Source of the DNA: CAWBFD01 sp963788115
GTDB taxonomy: Bacteria > Actinomycetota > Thermoleophilia > Solirubrobacterales > 70-9
Assembly (NCBI GenBank): GCA_963788115.1
Contig: CAWBFD010000004.1
Coordinates: 1,922,001-1,986,000 of the forward strand
Length of the DNA stretch: 64,000 nucleotides
Direction: 5' to 3'
Position 1 is the first letter of the stretch, and the number at the start of each line of letters is the position of its first letter. The translations under genes were made by a program, and so were the position numbers. This document shows positions 1-8,086 of the stretch, in pieces. The notes beneath the pieces were generated by a model. That model had not been told where the DNA came from. It did no database searches and saw only the letters and a list, made by a program, of their open reading frames with translations.

Positions 1-229
1 CCTCTCGGCGCAGCTCGAGCACGTCCCGCGCACGGACGTCCTCTTCCCGGTAGCGAACCGTGCCCGAGTCCGGATCGGCCAAGCGGTTCAGCAGCCGCAG
101 GACGGTGGACTTGCCGGACCCGGACGGTCCCGCGAGACAGCTCGCTCCCTCCGGCAGCCGGGCGCTCAGGCCGCGGAGAACCGGCTTGCCCGCGCGCGTG
201 AGCGTGACCCGATCCAGCTCGAATAGCAC
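1..229 (-). CDS. ABC transporter ATP-binding protein, N-terminal part (cut by left edge)
   Basis: The gene reads leftward off the window, so only about 76 N-terminal residues are visible, from a GTG start at 227-229. The translation opens VLFELDRVTLTRAGKPVL and has a complete Walker A loop, GPSGSGKST, at about residues 34-42, followed by VLRLLNRLADPDSG as in ABC ATPases. Signature motif and Walker B lie outside the window. The protein would power a membrane transporter at the inner face of the membrane. The short spacing from start to P-loop and the LFELDRV opening recall small exporter ATPases of the FetA/YbbL type, but substrate and direction cannot be read here. It is transcribed away from the sigma factor gene that follows. 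Confidence 0.85.
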   Translation of the reverse strand, partial: MLFELDRVTLTRAGKPVLRGLSARLPEGASCLAGPSGSGKSTVLRLLNRLADPDSGTVRYREEDVRARDVLELRRE

Positions 230-447
230 TGGCGCGATTATCGTCGCGGACCCCGCGGGGCGATCGTCTCGTATCGGTGGTGTGCGCCGCTCCAACCGAG
301 CCGCTCTGGCGCGTTTGTGCGGGATTTCCGCACAAACGCGACAATTGCCCACGAGTCGCCGGTGACCGGGACCTCCTGACCGCTTCCGTTCGTACCCCCG
401 GTGTGAGCCCCTCATCGGCCTCGTCCGCGGGAGAATTGGCCCTTGCC

Positions 448-1029
448 ATGAACGGCGACGCGGACGTCCTCCCGATCGCCCGACGCGGTCCGATCGCCCG
501 GCGCCGCGGCGAGCGCGCGCTGATCCGCGCCGCCCAGGCGGGCTCGGAGGACGCGCTCGAGGAGCTCTTTCGCCGTCACTGGCGCCGCGCCCACCGTGCC
601 GCCTACCTCATCGTGCGCGACTCCGCCGCCGCCGAGGACATCGCCCAGGAGGCCTTTCTCGCGGCGGTGCGCCACCTGGACCGCTTCGACCGCCGGCGGC
701 CGTTCGGGCCCTGGCTTCATCGGATCACGGTCAACCGCGCGATCGACTGGTCCCGCGCTCGAACCCTGCGCCGGGAGGTCGGCTTCGTCGCCGCCGAGAC
801 CCGCATCGAGGCCGATGCGGGAGAAGGGTCGCACCCCGTCTCGGATGAAACGCTCACGGCCCTGGCCTCGCTCGCGCCCGAGGCCCGCGCCGTGGTCGTC
901 ATGCGCCACCTGCTCGAGTTCACTCCCGGCGAGATCGCGGCCGCGCTCGAGATTCCGCGTGGGACGGTCAACTCACGGTTGCGCCGCGGGCTCGACCGCC
1001 TCGGCGAGGCCCTTGAGGACGAGCGATGA
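448..1029 (+). CDS. RNA polymerase sigma factor, ECF-like (sigma-70 family)
   Basis: This 193-residue protein would direct RNA polymerase to a small regulon. Region 2 is seen around DIAQEAFLAA and FGPWLHRITVNRAIDWSR, and region 4 as a helix-turn-helix EIAAALEIPRGTVNSRLRRG near the C-terminus, with a variable linker between. This two-domain layout and length are those of ECF sigma factors. ATG 448 was chosen because the open frame upstream (from 277) has no sigma-like sequence. The last codons overlap the next gene (ATGA, 1026-1029), so the two are probably translationally coupled, as is usual for an ECF factor and its membrane-bound controller. Confidence 0.88.
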   Translation: MNGDADVLPIARRGPIARRRGERALIRAAQAGSEDALEELFRRHWRRAHRAAYLIVRDSAAAEDIAQEAFLAAVRHLDRFDRRRPFGPWLHRITVNRAIDWSRARTLRREVGFVAAETRIEADAGEGSHPVSDETLTALASLAPEARAVVVMRHLLEFTPGEIAAALEIPRGTVNSRLRRGLDRLGEALEDER

Positions 1030-2285
1030 CCGACCGGCGGGCCATCCGCGAGCGCCTCGAGCATGCACCCGTGCCGGGCGAGCGCGAAGCCGAGGAGCGT
1101 GCCTGGGAGGTCGTGCGGGCCGCGTATGCCGACCGCAGCCCGGCCCCGGCGACCGCACGCTACGGGCGCTTCGCCGCGGCGCTCGCGAGCGCGGCGGCGC
1201 TGGCGGCACTGGTCCTGAGTCCGGCCGGTGCCGACGTGCGCGACTGGATCAGCGACACGATCGATCCCGGCGTCAAGAATGCCGAGCCGGCGCTGACGTC
1301 TTTGCCGGCGCCGGGCAGGCTCCTGGTCGAGTCAGCCCGGGGGCCGTGGATCGTCAATGAGGACGGCTCGAAGCGGCTGCTCGGAGACTATGAACAGGCG
1401 ACCTGGTCCCCGCAGGGGCTGTTCGCTGCGGTCACCGCGGGCCGGGAGCTCACCGCCGTGGTCGCCGATCCCGAGTACGCCGGGCAGCCGATCGGGACTC
1501 CGCGCTGGTCAGTGACCCAGGCGCGGCCGGTAAGCGACCCCGCCTGGGCGCCAAGCGGCTTCCGGGTCGCCTACCTGTCGGGGTCGGCACTCCACGTGAT
1601 CGTCGGCGACGGGACGGACGACCGGGTGATCGACCCGAGCGTGTCACGAGTGGCCCCTGCCTGGCGACCACAGGCGCCGGCGGACCTGAGGGCGCACCCC
1701 GACGGCGTCGGAACCCACCGCCTCGCCTATGTCGACGCCGACGGCACGGTCCGAATCGTCGACGTCGATTCGGGACGGCTGATCTCGAACTCGACAGGCA
1801 GCGCCCGCGCCGATCCCGGTGCCGAGCTGCTCTGGGCGCCCGACGGACGGCGGCTCGTGGTCCTCAGCCGTCACGGAATCTCGGGGTTGGAGCCGGCGGC
1901 GAACACGACGTTCAGCATCGACTTCCCCGGCACGCCCGTTCACACCGCCGGGGCATTCGTCCCGGATACCGAGGCCCTGGCCGTGGCCAATCTCTATGAC
2001 GGAGACGGGCGGGTGCGCAGCGAGGTCACGCTCTGGCGGTTCGGAGATGACCCGGTGCCGGCGCGGGAGGGCGTCTTCGCCGGCCGTGGGCGGGTGACTG
2101 AGATCACGCCGTCGCCCGATGGACGCTGGTTGCTGCTCGCCTCGCGCGACGCCGATCAATGGATCTTCATCCGCATCGCCGACGGCAAGCTGAAGCCGAT
2201 CGACGCGATCGCCTCCCAGTTCGATCCCGGGGGCAGCGGCCCGGCGCCCTTCCCTGGCGTCGCCGGCTGGTGCTGCACGGGCTGA
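1026..2285 (+). CDS. Membrane-anchored beta-propeller protein, likely partner of the sigma factor
   Basis: This 419-residue protein has a short charged cytoplasmic N-terminus (about residues 1-45), one membrane segment (about 47-68, rich in Ala and Leu) and a large outside domain. The outside domain carries repeated WSPQG, WAPSG, WAPDG and SPDGRW motifs, typical of TolB/WD40-like propeller blades. The position overlapping an ECF sigma gene and the topology suggest that the cytoplasmic tail holds the sigma factor and the propeller senses something outside; this role is inferred. No zinc-binding anti-sigma motif (HxxxCxxC) is visible in the N-terminus, so the binding mode, if any, would be different. 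Confidence 0.75.
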   Translation: MTDRRAIRERLEHAPVPGEREAEERAWEVVRAAYADRSPAPATARYGRFAAALASAAALAALVLSPAGADVRDWISDTIDPGVKNAEPALTSLPAPGRLLVESARGPWIVNEDGSKRLLGDYEQATWSPQGLFAAVTAGRELTAVVADPEYAGQPIGTPRWSVTQARPVSDPAWAPSGFRVAYLSGSALHVIVGDGTDDRVIDPSVSRVAPAWRPQAPADLRAHPDGVGTHRLAYVDADGTVRIVDVDSGRLISNSTGSARADPGAELLWAPDGRRLVVLSRHGISGLEPAANTTFSIDFPGTPVHTAGAFVPDTEALAVANLYDGDGRVRSEVTLWRFGDDPVPAREGVFAGRGRVTEITPSPDGRWLLLASRDADQWIFIRIADGKLKPIDAIASQFDPGGSGPAPFPGVAGWCCTG

Positions 2286-2412
2286 TTCCGGCCGAGAGGG
2301 GCGATGAGTTTTCCTCCCTGCGCCGGTCTTGTCTCGTGTGATGGGCGCAAGATCGCATTCGGGCGCCGGAAGCGTGAAGGTTTCTGCCGGTACCCTGGGG
2401 TACTAGAGACCC

Positions 2413-3369
2413 ATGGCGAGAGCTATTTGGAGCGGATCGATCAGCTTCGGGCTCCTGAACGTGCCCGTGAAGCTCTACAGCGCGGTCTCGCGCAAGCAGA
2501 TCAGCTTCCGCGAGCTGCGCGAGTCCGACGGCTCGCGCATCCGCCACAAGCGGGTGGCGGAGTCCGACGGCGAAGAGGTCCCCTACGAGGAGATCGTCAA
2601 GGGGTACGAGCTCGCCCCCGAGCAGTACGTCGTCCTGACACGCGACGAGCTCGAGGACCTCGACCCGAAGAAGACCAAGGCGATCGAGATCGAGGACTTC
2701 GTCGATCTCGACCAGATCGACCCGATCTACTTCGTCCAGCCCTACTACCTGGCCCCGGACAAGGGCGCCGAGCGCGCCTACGCGCTCCTGGTCAAGGCGA
2801 TGAAGGACGAGCGCAAGGTGGCGGTGGCACGCTTCGTCCTGCGAAACCGCGAGCACCTCGCCGCGATCCGACCGATGGGCGACGTGCTCACCCTGACCAC
2901 AATGCGGTTCGCGGACGAGGTGGTGTCCCCCGAGGAGCTCGACGACACCCTGCCCGAGAACGGCGAGGCGCCGAAGAAGAAGGAGCTCGACATGGCGAAG
3001 CAGCTGGTTGGCTCGCTGACCGGCGACTTCGACCCGTCCCAGTACCGCGACGAGTACCGCGAGGAGCTCCTGGCCCTGATCGAGCGCAAGGCCAAGGGCG
3101 AGGCGCTGGTCGAGGCGGTCTCCGAGGAGCCGAAGCCGACCAAGGCCCCCGATCTGATGGCGGCGCTCGAGGAGAGCCTGGCGGCGATCAAGGGCGAGCC
3201 GCTGGCCGCGGGCGTCGAGACCGACGGCGGCGCCAAGAGCAAGGCCGACTCGTCCCGGTCGACCAAGTCCCGTGCGAGCAAATCGGGCTCCAGCCGCTCG
3301 TCGTCCTCGTCGAAGTCCAGCTCCAAGTCCAAGTCGCGATCGCGAAGCAAGGCCAAAGCCGCGAAGTAG
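2413..3369 (+). CDS. ku: Ku protein (non-homologous end joining)
   Basis: Bacterial Ku forms a homodimeric ring on broken DNA ends and recruits LigD. The 318-residue protein starts MARAIWSGSISFGLLNVPVK, the classic Ku opening, and keeps the Ku core (about residues 1-255), including RIRHKRV and FVDLDQIDPIYF. The last 45 or so residues are a Ser/Lys/Arg-rich tail, as in many actinobacterial Ku proteins, where such tails bind DNA. ATG 2413 sits after an upstream gap of about 125 bp and is fixed by the conserved N-terminus. The LigD polymerase domain follows directly but in another reading frame (see next entry). Confidence 0.96.
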   Translation: MARAIWSGSISFGLLNVPVKLYSAVSRKQISFRELRESDGSRIRHKRVAESDGEEVPYEEIVKGYELAPEQYVVLTRDELEDLDPKKTKAIEIEDFVDLDQIDPIYFVQPYYLAPDKGAERAYALLVKAMKDERKVAVARFVLRNREHLAAIRPMGDVLTLTTMRFADEVVSPEELDDTLPENGEAPKKKELDMAKQLVGSLTGDFDPSQYRDEYREELLALIERKAKGEALVEAVSEEPKPTKAPDLMAALEESLAAIKGEPLAAGVETDGGAKSKADSSRSTKSRASKSGSSRSSSSSKSSSKSKSRSRSKAKAAK

Positions 3370-3371
3370 AG

Positions 3372-4259
3372 GTCGGCGGGCGCAACGTCGCGCTGACGAA
3401 CCTCGACAAGGTGCTGTGGCCGGCCGTCGGGTTCACCAAAGGCGAGGCCATTGACTACTACGCGCGGGTGGCGGACGCGATCCTCCCGCACCTGGCCGAG
3501 CGTCCGCTGACCCGGGTGCGGTTTCCGAACGGGGTCGATGAGCAGCGCTTCTACGAGAAGCGCTCGCCGAAGGGGACCCCGGACTGGGTCGAGAAGGCTC
3601 CGATCGAGATGGGCCGGGAGGGCGTCATCGACTTCATCGTCTGCGATCACCCGGCGACGCTGATCTGGCTTGCCCAGCTCGCGGCCCTGGAGTTGCATCC
3701 GTCCCTTTCGCTCAGGACCGATCCCGAGCGACCCACGGTGCTGGTCTTCGATCTCGACCCTGGCCAGCCGGCGAGCGTGATCGACTGCTGCCGGGTGGCG
3801 TTGACGGTTCGCGAGCTGTTCGCCCGCTTCGACCTCGAATGCTTCCCGAAGACATCCGGCTCGAAGGGGCTCCAGGTCTACCTACCTCTCAACGGCGACA
3901 TCACCTACGAGGTGACGAAGCCCTTCGCCCACACCGTCGCCCAGGCGCTGGAGCGCGACGATCCGGACCGCATCACCTCGCGGATGAAGAAGGAGCTGCG
4001 GCCGGGGAAGGTCTTCGTCGACTGGAGCCAGAACGATCGGGCGAAGACCACGGTCGCGGTCTACTCGCTCCGCGCGCGCGAGCGACCCATGGTGTCGACC
4101 CCGCTCACATGGGACGAGGTCGCCGATGCAGCCGATGACGGCGATCCGGAGTCGCTTCGGTTCGAGACGCCCGAAGTGCTCGATCGGATCGAGCGGCACG
4201 GCGACCTGTTCGCGCCGGTGCTCGAGCTGCGCCAGGAGCTCCCGGACACGGTCACGTGA
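3372..4259 (+). CDS. ligD: LigD-type polymerase/primase domain protein; start codon unresolved
   Basis: This encodes the NHEJ polymerase domain, which fills gaps at Ku-bound ends. Seen are VGGRNVALTNLDKVLWP at the N-terminus, the RFPNGVDEQRFYEK stretch, the metal-binding DLDPG in VLVFDLDPG, and the KTSGSKGLQVYLPL motif. No ligase or nuclease domain is attached, so it is a stand-alone polymerase of about 295 residues. Homology begins right after the Ku stop codon (3367-3369), but no ATG, GTG or TTG lies in frame there: the first candidates are CTG 3393 and GTG 3411, both inside the conserved N-terminus. Either an unusual start is used, or a frameshift hides a Ku-polymerase fusion. The 3' end overlaps the convergent gene by 8 bp. 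Confidence 0.88.
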   Translation, partial: VGGRNVALTNLDKVLWPAVGFTKGEAIDYYARVADAILPHLAERPLTRVRFPNGVDEQRFYEKRSPKGTPDWVEKAPIEMGREGVIDFIVCDHPATLIWLAQLAALELHPSLSLRTDPERPTVLVFDLDPGQPASVIDCCRVALTVRELFARFDLECFPKTSGSKGLQVYLPLNGDITYEVTKPFAHTVAQALERDDPDRITSRMKKELRPGKVFVDWSQNDRAKTTVAVYSLRARERPMVSTPLTWDEVADAADDGDPESLRFETPEVLDRIERHGDLFAPVLELRQELPDTVT

Positions 4260-5757
4260 TCGGCAGCGCCTCGGGTCGCGGCTGGGCACGCCCGACCGCG
4301 CGGATGGCGGCTGCCAGGCGGCGCACGCCCTCGCGGAGCTCAGGGGGATCGGCGTACCCGAAGGCGAGGCGGACGTGCGTGCGGGTCGGTCGGTCGGGCG
4401 TCATCGCCCCTCCCGGAAGGAAGTTGACCCCGTGGCGGATCGCCTCCGCGTAGAGCTCGCGCTCGTCGAGCGGCTCGTACAGGGTCAGCCACACGGTGCC
4501 TCCGCCAAGCGGACGCCGGGCCCGAACGACACCCCCGAGGTGCTCGTCGATTGCGTCCCATAGCGCCTCGAAGCGTTCCCGGTAGAAGGGAACGGCCCGC
4601 GCGAGCTGGCGCTCGTACCCACCCTCGGCGAAGAAGCGCGCGGCGATCATCTGGGTCAGGGTGGCGCTGTGCAGGTCATCCCCGCGCTTCTCGCGCACGA
4701 TTCGGTCCCGCACCGGGCCGCTCGCGGCAACCCAGCCGGTGCGAAGGCCGGCGCTGGTCGTCTTCGACAGCGACGAGATGTGAATCACGTGCTCGGGCGC
4801 ATCCGCGCGTAGCGGTGGCGGCCCCTCCCCCTCGAACCGCAGGTCCGCGTACACCGCATCCTCGACGATGAAGAATCCGTGGCGGCGGGCGAGCCCGATC
4901 AATCGGCGCCGCCGTTCGTCGGAGAGGTCCCGCCCGGTCGGATTCTGGAGCCGGCCCTGGAGGCCGAGCAGCCGGATCGTGCGGCGCTCGAGCAGGGTCT
5001 CGAACGCGTCGACGTCGAGCCCATCCTCGTCGACGGGAATCGGCAGGATCGAGGCGCCCGCGCCGCGGAGGGACTCGATCATCCCCGGAAAGGTCGGCGA
5101 CTCGCAGGCGGCGGCGTCGCCCGGCCCCAGGATCGCGCGAGCCACCACCGTGAGCCCCTGGCTGGCTCCGGTGACCACGACGATGTCGTCGGGCCCGTCC
5201 TGGGCTCCCTGCCGCCGGCCGAGCCGCGCAAGCTCCCCGCGCAGCTCACCCGTCCCCTCGATATCGCCGTACCGGTGGAGGCGAGGCCCCTGCTCGGCGA
5301 GCACGGCCCGGGCGATCTGCTCGATCTCGGCGACCGGGAACAGGCCCTCGCCCGGATGCCCGACGATCAGCGGGATCACGTCCTCGCGGCCGACCTGCCG
5401 GAACCCGTCGGAAATCAGCTGGCCGCCGTAGGTCTCGAGCTCGTCCGGGAGGGCGTAGGACTGCCAAGCCGTGGCGTCCTCGGCGGCTTCGGGCGCGATG
5501 GGAGCGGTGTGGCGGACGAACGTCCCCTTGCCCACCCGCCCGCTGACCAGGCCGAGCTCGGCGAGGCGCCGGTAGGCGCGGGCGGCGGTCAGGTGGTTGA
5601 CGCCGGCGAGCTCGGCCAACTCGCGGGTCGGCGGCAGCTTCTCGCCCGGCTGAAGCTCGCCGCCGGCGATCGCCTCCGCGAACGCGTCGACGATCTGGCT
5701 GGTGAGCGAGCGCGGCTGATCGCGGTCAAGTTGAGACAATTTCGCTTTGTATGACAT
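4252..5757 (-). CDS. MocR/PdxR-family regulator (GntR helix-turn-helix fused to aminotransferase domain)
   Basis: A 501-residue fusion. Residues 15-85 form a GntR winged helix (LPPTRELAELAGVNHLTAAR), and the rest is a fold-type I aminotransferase domain. The pyridoxal phosphate lysine is seen in SSLSKTTSAGLRTGW, and RLQNPTGRDLS matches the usual NPTG motif. MocR proteins use bound PLP or an amino compound to sense and control amino acid, GABA or vitamin B6 genes. No B6 gene is adjacent, so the target is unknown. A perfect 10-bp palindrome lies 7 bp upstream of the start (5764-5773) and could be an autoregulatory operator. The gene is divergent from the small gene at 6028. Confidence 0.93.
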   Translation of the reverse strand: MSYKAKLSQLDRDQPRSLTSQIVDAFAEAIAGGELQPGEKLPPTRELAELAGVNHLTAARAYRRLAELGLVSGRVGKGTFVRHTAPIAPEAAEDATAWQSYALPDELETYGGQLISDGFRQVGREDVIPLIVGHPGEGLFPVAEIEQIARAVLAEQGPRLHRYGDIEGTGELRGELARLGRRQGAQDGPDDIVVVTGASQGLTVVARAILGPGDAAACESPTFPGMIESLRGAGASILPIPVDEDGLDVDAFETLLERRTIRLLGLQGRLQNPTGRDLSDERRRRLIGLARRHGFFIVEDAVYADLRFEGEGPPPLRADAPEHVIHISSLSKTTSAGLRTGWVAASGPVRDRIVREKRGDDLHSATLTQMIAARFFAEGGYERQLARAVPFYRERFEALWDAIDEHLGGVVRARRPLGGGTVWLTLYEPLDERELYAEAIRHGVNFLPGGAMTPDRPTRTHVRLAFGYADPPELREGVRRLAAAIRAVGRAQPRPEALPIT

Positions 5758-5763
5758 TGATCT

Positions 5764-5773
5764 ACCGATCGGT
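5764..5773. promoter_or_regulatory. Perfect palindrome accgatcggt upstream of the MocR gene
   Basis: A 10-bp perfect palindrome lies 7 bp before the start codon of the MocR-type regulator, in the 270-bp divergent space 5758-6027. GntR-family proteins bind short palindromes, so an operator is plausible, but a 10-mer palindrome alone is weak evidence. No other clear signal was found in this intergenic space. Confidence 0.3.
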
Positions 5774-6027
5774 CGGAACTACTCTTCAGACGACGCAGCT
5801 ACTGGCTCAGTGGACAGCTGGTAAGTATTACATATGAAGCCGAGATGTCAAACATCCAACCACAGTTGCCCATCGACCCCGGATCCGATGCGCCCCGTCG
5901 GGCGAGTAAGGGGTGGCCGGCCGCGCCTAAGGGGTCGAAGCGGCCAGATGTGGGCGAACGACCGTTGTCGGGCCGGCATCTCAGCCGTAGCTTGGACCCT
6001 GCGAAGCAAGCCGAGGAGGACGAGCAA

Positions 6028-6444
6028 ATGCATCCGTATCTGATCTCAGTCGTCGCCAAGGAGCGCACCCAGGACATGCAGAGCCGGGCGGCGCGCTCAC
6101 GACTCGCTCGGACCGCTTCGGGCCGTCGATCTCGGCGGGAGGCGCATGTGAGCATCCGGGACGCCTCGGCGGCGGATGCCAAGGAACTGCGCCGCGTTGC
6201 CCAGCTCGACTCGAACGAGGTTCCGCCGGCGCCACTGCTCGTCGCCGAGGTCGACGGCAGGATCTGGTCCGCCGTCTCCCTGAGCGATGGGAGCGTGATC
6301 GCCGATCCCTTTCACCCCACCGCCGAGCTGATCGCCCTGCTGCGGAGGCACACGACCCGCCCGCATCGGTCGTGGCGCCGCTTCCGCACCCTTGGGCGGT
6401 CGCGCTGGTCGACCCCGACCCCCGCGGGGCCGGCAAGCGCCTAG
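6028..6444 (+). CDS. Conserved hypothetical protein with short acetyltransferase-like segment
   Basis: A 138-residue protein. ATG 6028 was chosen over the upstream in-frame ATG at 5845 because gaggagg lies 8 bp before it and the MHPYLISVVAKER opening looks like a natural N-terminus. Residues 1-35 are a basic amphipathic segment; residues 40-105 (VSIRDASAADAKELRRVAQL, then LLVAEVDGRIWSAVSL) look like the first strands and helices of a GNAT fold, followed by ADPFHPTAELIALLR. The domain is too short for a complete acetyltransferase and has no visible acetyl-CoA loop, so catalysis is doubtful. The gene is probably monocistronic, with a hairpin right after its stop. Confidence 0.65.
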   Translation: MHPYLISVVAKERTQDMQSRAARSRLARTASGRRSRREAHVSIRDASAADAKELRRVAQLDSNEVPPAPLLVAEVDGRIWSAVSLSDGSVIADPFHPTAELIALLRRHTTRPHRSWRRFRTLGRSRWSTPTPAGPASA

Positions 6445-6445
6445 C

Positions 6446-6482
6446 GGCCGAGCGTCCCAGCCTCTCTCAGGGGCGCTCGGCC
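6446..6482 (+). terminator. Hairpin after the 6028-6444 gene
   Basis: Inverted arms ggccgagcg (6446-6454) and cgctcggcc (6474-6482) enclose a 19-nt loop directly after the stop codon. There is no T-run, as is common in high-GC genomes. It separates this gene from the convergent gcvPB. Confidence 0.45.
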
Positions 6483-6538
6483 CGGCTCGGCCGGCGCGGG
6501 TCGCTGACCGGCGTGCGCGGCCTCATCGTGGTTGGTGG

Positions 6539-8065
6539 CTAACCGGCCTGGTGCTGCCTGACCACAGGCCTGCGGCTCGCGGTCGCCTCGTCGAGCCGGC
6601 GGACCGGGGTCGTGTACGGGGCGCCGCGGGCGATCTCCGGGTCGCTCTCGGCCTCCTCGATGATCCGCTCGAAGGCGTCGGCAAGCGCGTCGAGGGCCTC
6701 GCGAGTCTCGGTCTCGGTCGGCTCGACCATCATCGCCTCGTCCACCAGCAGGGGGAAGTAGATCGTCGGAGGATGGAAGCCGAAGTCGAGGAGCCGCTTG
6801 GCGACGTCCAGCGTCCTCACCCCGAGCTCGCGCTTGGCGGGCGCCCCGGAGAGGACGAACTCGTGCATGCAGAGGCGGTCGAAGGCGAGCGGCAGATAGC
6901 GGCCAGTCGCGCCGCTGCGCAGCCGCGCGAGCAGGTAGTTCGCGTTCAGGACCGCGGTCTCCGATGCCTCGCGAAGGCCCTCGGCGCCGAGGCTGCGGAT
7001 GTACGCATAGGCACGGACGAACACGCCGAAGTTCCCCTGGAAGCCGCGCAGGCGGCCAATCGACTTGGGCCGCTCGCCGTCGAGGTCGAAGCTCGGAGCG
7101 GCTCCGTTGGCACCCTCGGTCCGCACCACCCGAGGGACCGGCAGGAAGGGCTCGATCCGGCCCGAGACCGCGATCGGCCCGGCTCCCGGGCCGCCGCCGC
7201 CGTGCGGCTGCGAGAACGACTTATGCAGGTTGAGATGGACGATGTCGAAGCCCATGTCCCCCGGCCGCGACCGGCCCATGATCGCGTTCAGGTTGGCCCC
7301 GTCGTAGTAGAGCGTCCCCCCCACCCCGTGGACGATCTCGGCGATCTCGAGGATGTTCTCGTCGAACACGCCAAGCGTGTTCGGGTTGGTGAGCATCAGG
7401 CAGGCGACGTCGTCCGACGCATTCGCCCGCAGGTCGTCGAGATCCACGCCCCCGCGCTCGTCGGTGGCGATCTTCACCACCTCGTAGCCGCCCATCGTGA
7501 CCGAGGCAGGGTTGGTGCCGTGGGATGTGTCGGGGGTGAGCACCTTGGTCCGGTGCTCCCCGCGGTCGGCGTGATAGGCGCGGGTGAGGAGCAGGCCGGC
7601 AAGCTCGCCGTGCGATCCGGCCGATGGCTGGAGGCTCACGTGCGGGAGCCCCGTGATCTCGGCCAGCGCCCGCTCCAGCCGCCACATCAGCTCCAGTGCG
7701 CCCTGGGCGCGCTTGGGGTCCTGGGCCGGGTGGAGCCGGGCATGTCCCGGCAGCGCCGCCACCCGCTCATTCAGCCTGGGGTTGTGCTTCATCGTGCAAG
7801 AGCCGAGCGGATAGGGGCCGGTGTCGAGGTCGAAGTTGCGCCGCGAGAGGCGGTTGTAGTGGCGGACGATCTCGGGCTCCGAGATCTCCGGGAGCCCCGC
7901 GGGGGCTTGGCGGAGGAGCCGCTCGGGGATCAACTCCGCCAACGGGCGCTCCGGCACACCGGCGGGTGGCAGGGTGGCGGCGCGGCGGCCCTCGACCGAG
8001 CGCTCGAAGATCGTGGTCGCCGCTTCTCTCTGCTGCGGGGTTGGGGTGTCGGCGCTCGCCGGCAC
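6539..8065 (-). CDS. gcvPB: Glycine dehydrogenase (decarboxylating) subunit 2, P-protein beta half
   Basis: The 508-residue catalytic half of a split P-protein. With gcvPA it decarboxylates glycine and passes the aminomethyl group to the lipoyl arm of GcvH. The PLP lysine is seen at about residue 282 in LNLHKSFSQPHGGGGPG, and the substrate-binding stretch PYPLGSCTMKHNPRLNE is intact, as is QPSAGSHGE. It lies 21 bp downstream of gcvPA on the same strand, so the two are co-transcribed. Split P-proteins are usual in many Gram-positive bacteria and Thermoleophilia, in contrast to the single fused enzyme of E. coli. Confidence 0.95.
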   Translation of the reverse strand: MPASADTPTPQQREAATTIFERSVEGRRAATLPPAGVPERPLAELIPERLLRQAPAGLPEISEPEIVRHYNRLSRRNFDLDTGPYPLGSCTMKHNPRLNERVAALPGHARLHPAQDPKRAQGALELMWRLERALAEITGLPHVSLQPSAGSHGELAGLLLTRAYHADRGEHRTKVLTPDTSHGTNPASVTMGGYEVVKIATDERGGVDLDDLRANASDDVACLMLTNPNTLGVFDENILEIAEIVHGVGGTLYYDGANLNAIMGRSRPGDMGFDIVHLNLHKSFSQPHGGGGPGAGPIAVSGRIEPFLPVPRVVRTEGANGAAPSFDLDGERPKSIGRLRGFQGNFGVFVRAYAYIRSLGAEGLREASETAVLNANYLLARLRSGATGRYLPLAFDRLCMHEFVLSGAPAKRELGVRTLDVAKRLLDFGFHPPTIYFPLLVDEAMMVEPTETETREALDALADAFERIIEEAESDPEIARGAPYTTPVRRLDEATASRRPVVRQHQAG

Positions 8066-8086
8066 CGAGGCAGAAGCCGGCGGGTG

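Noticed and set aside
5764..5773. Calling the palindrome a proven MocR operator
   Set aside because: A single 10-bp palindrome is too short to be decisive; kept only as a low-confidence site.
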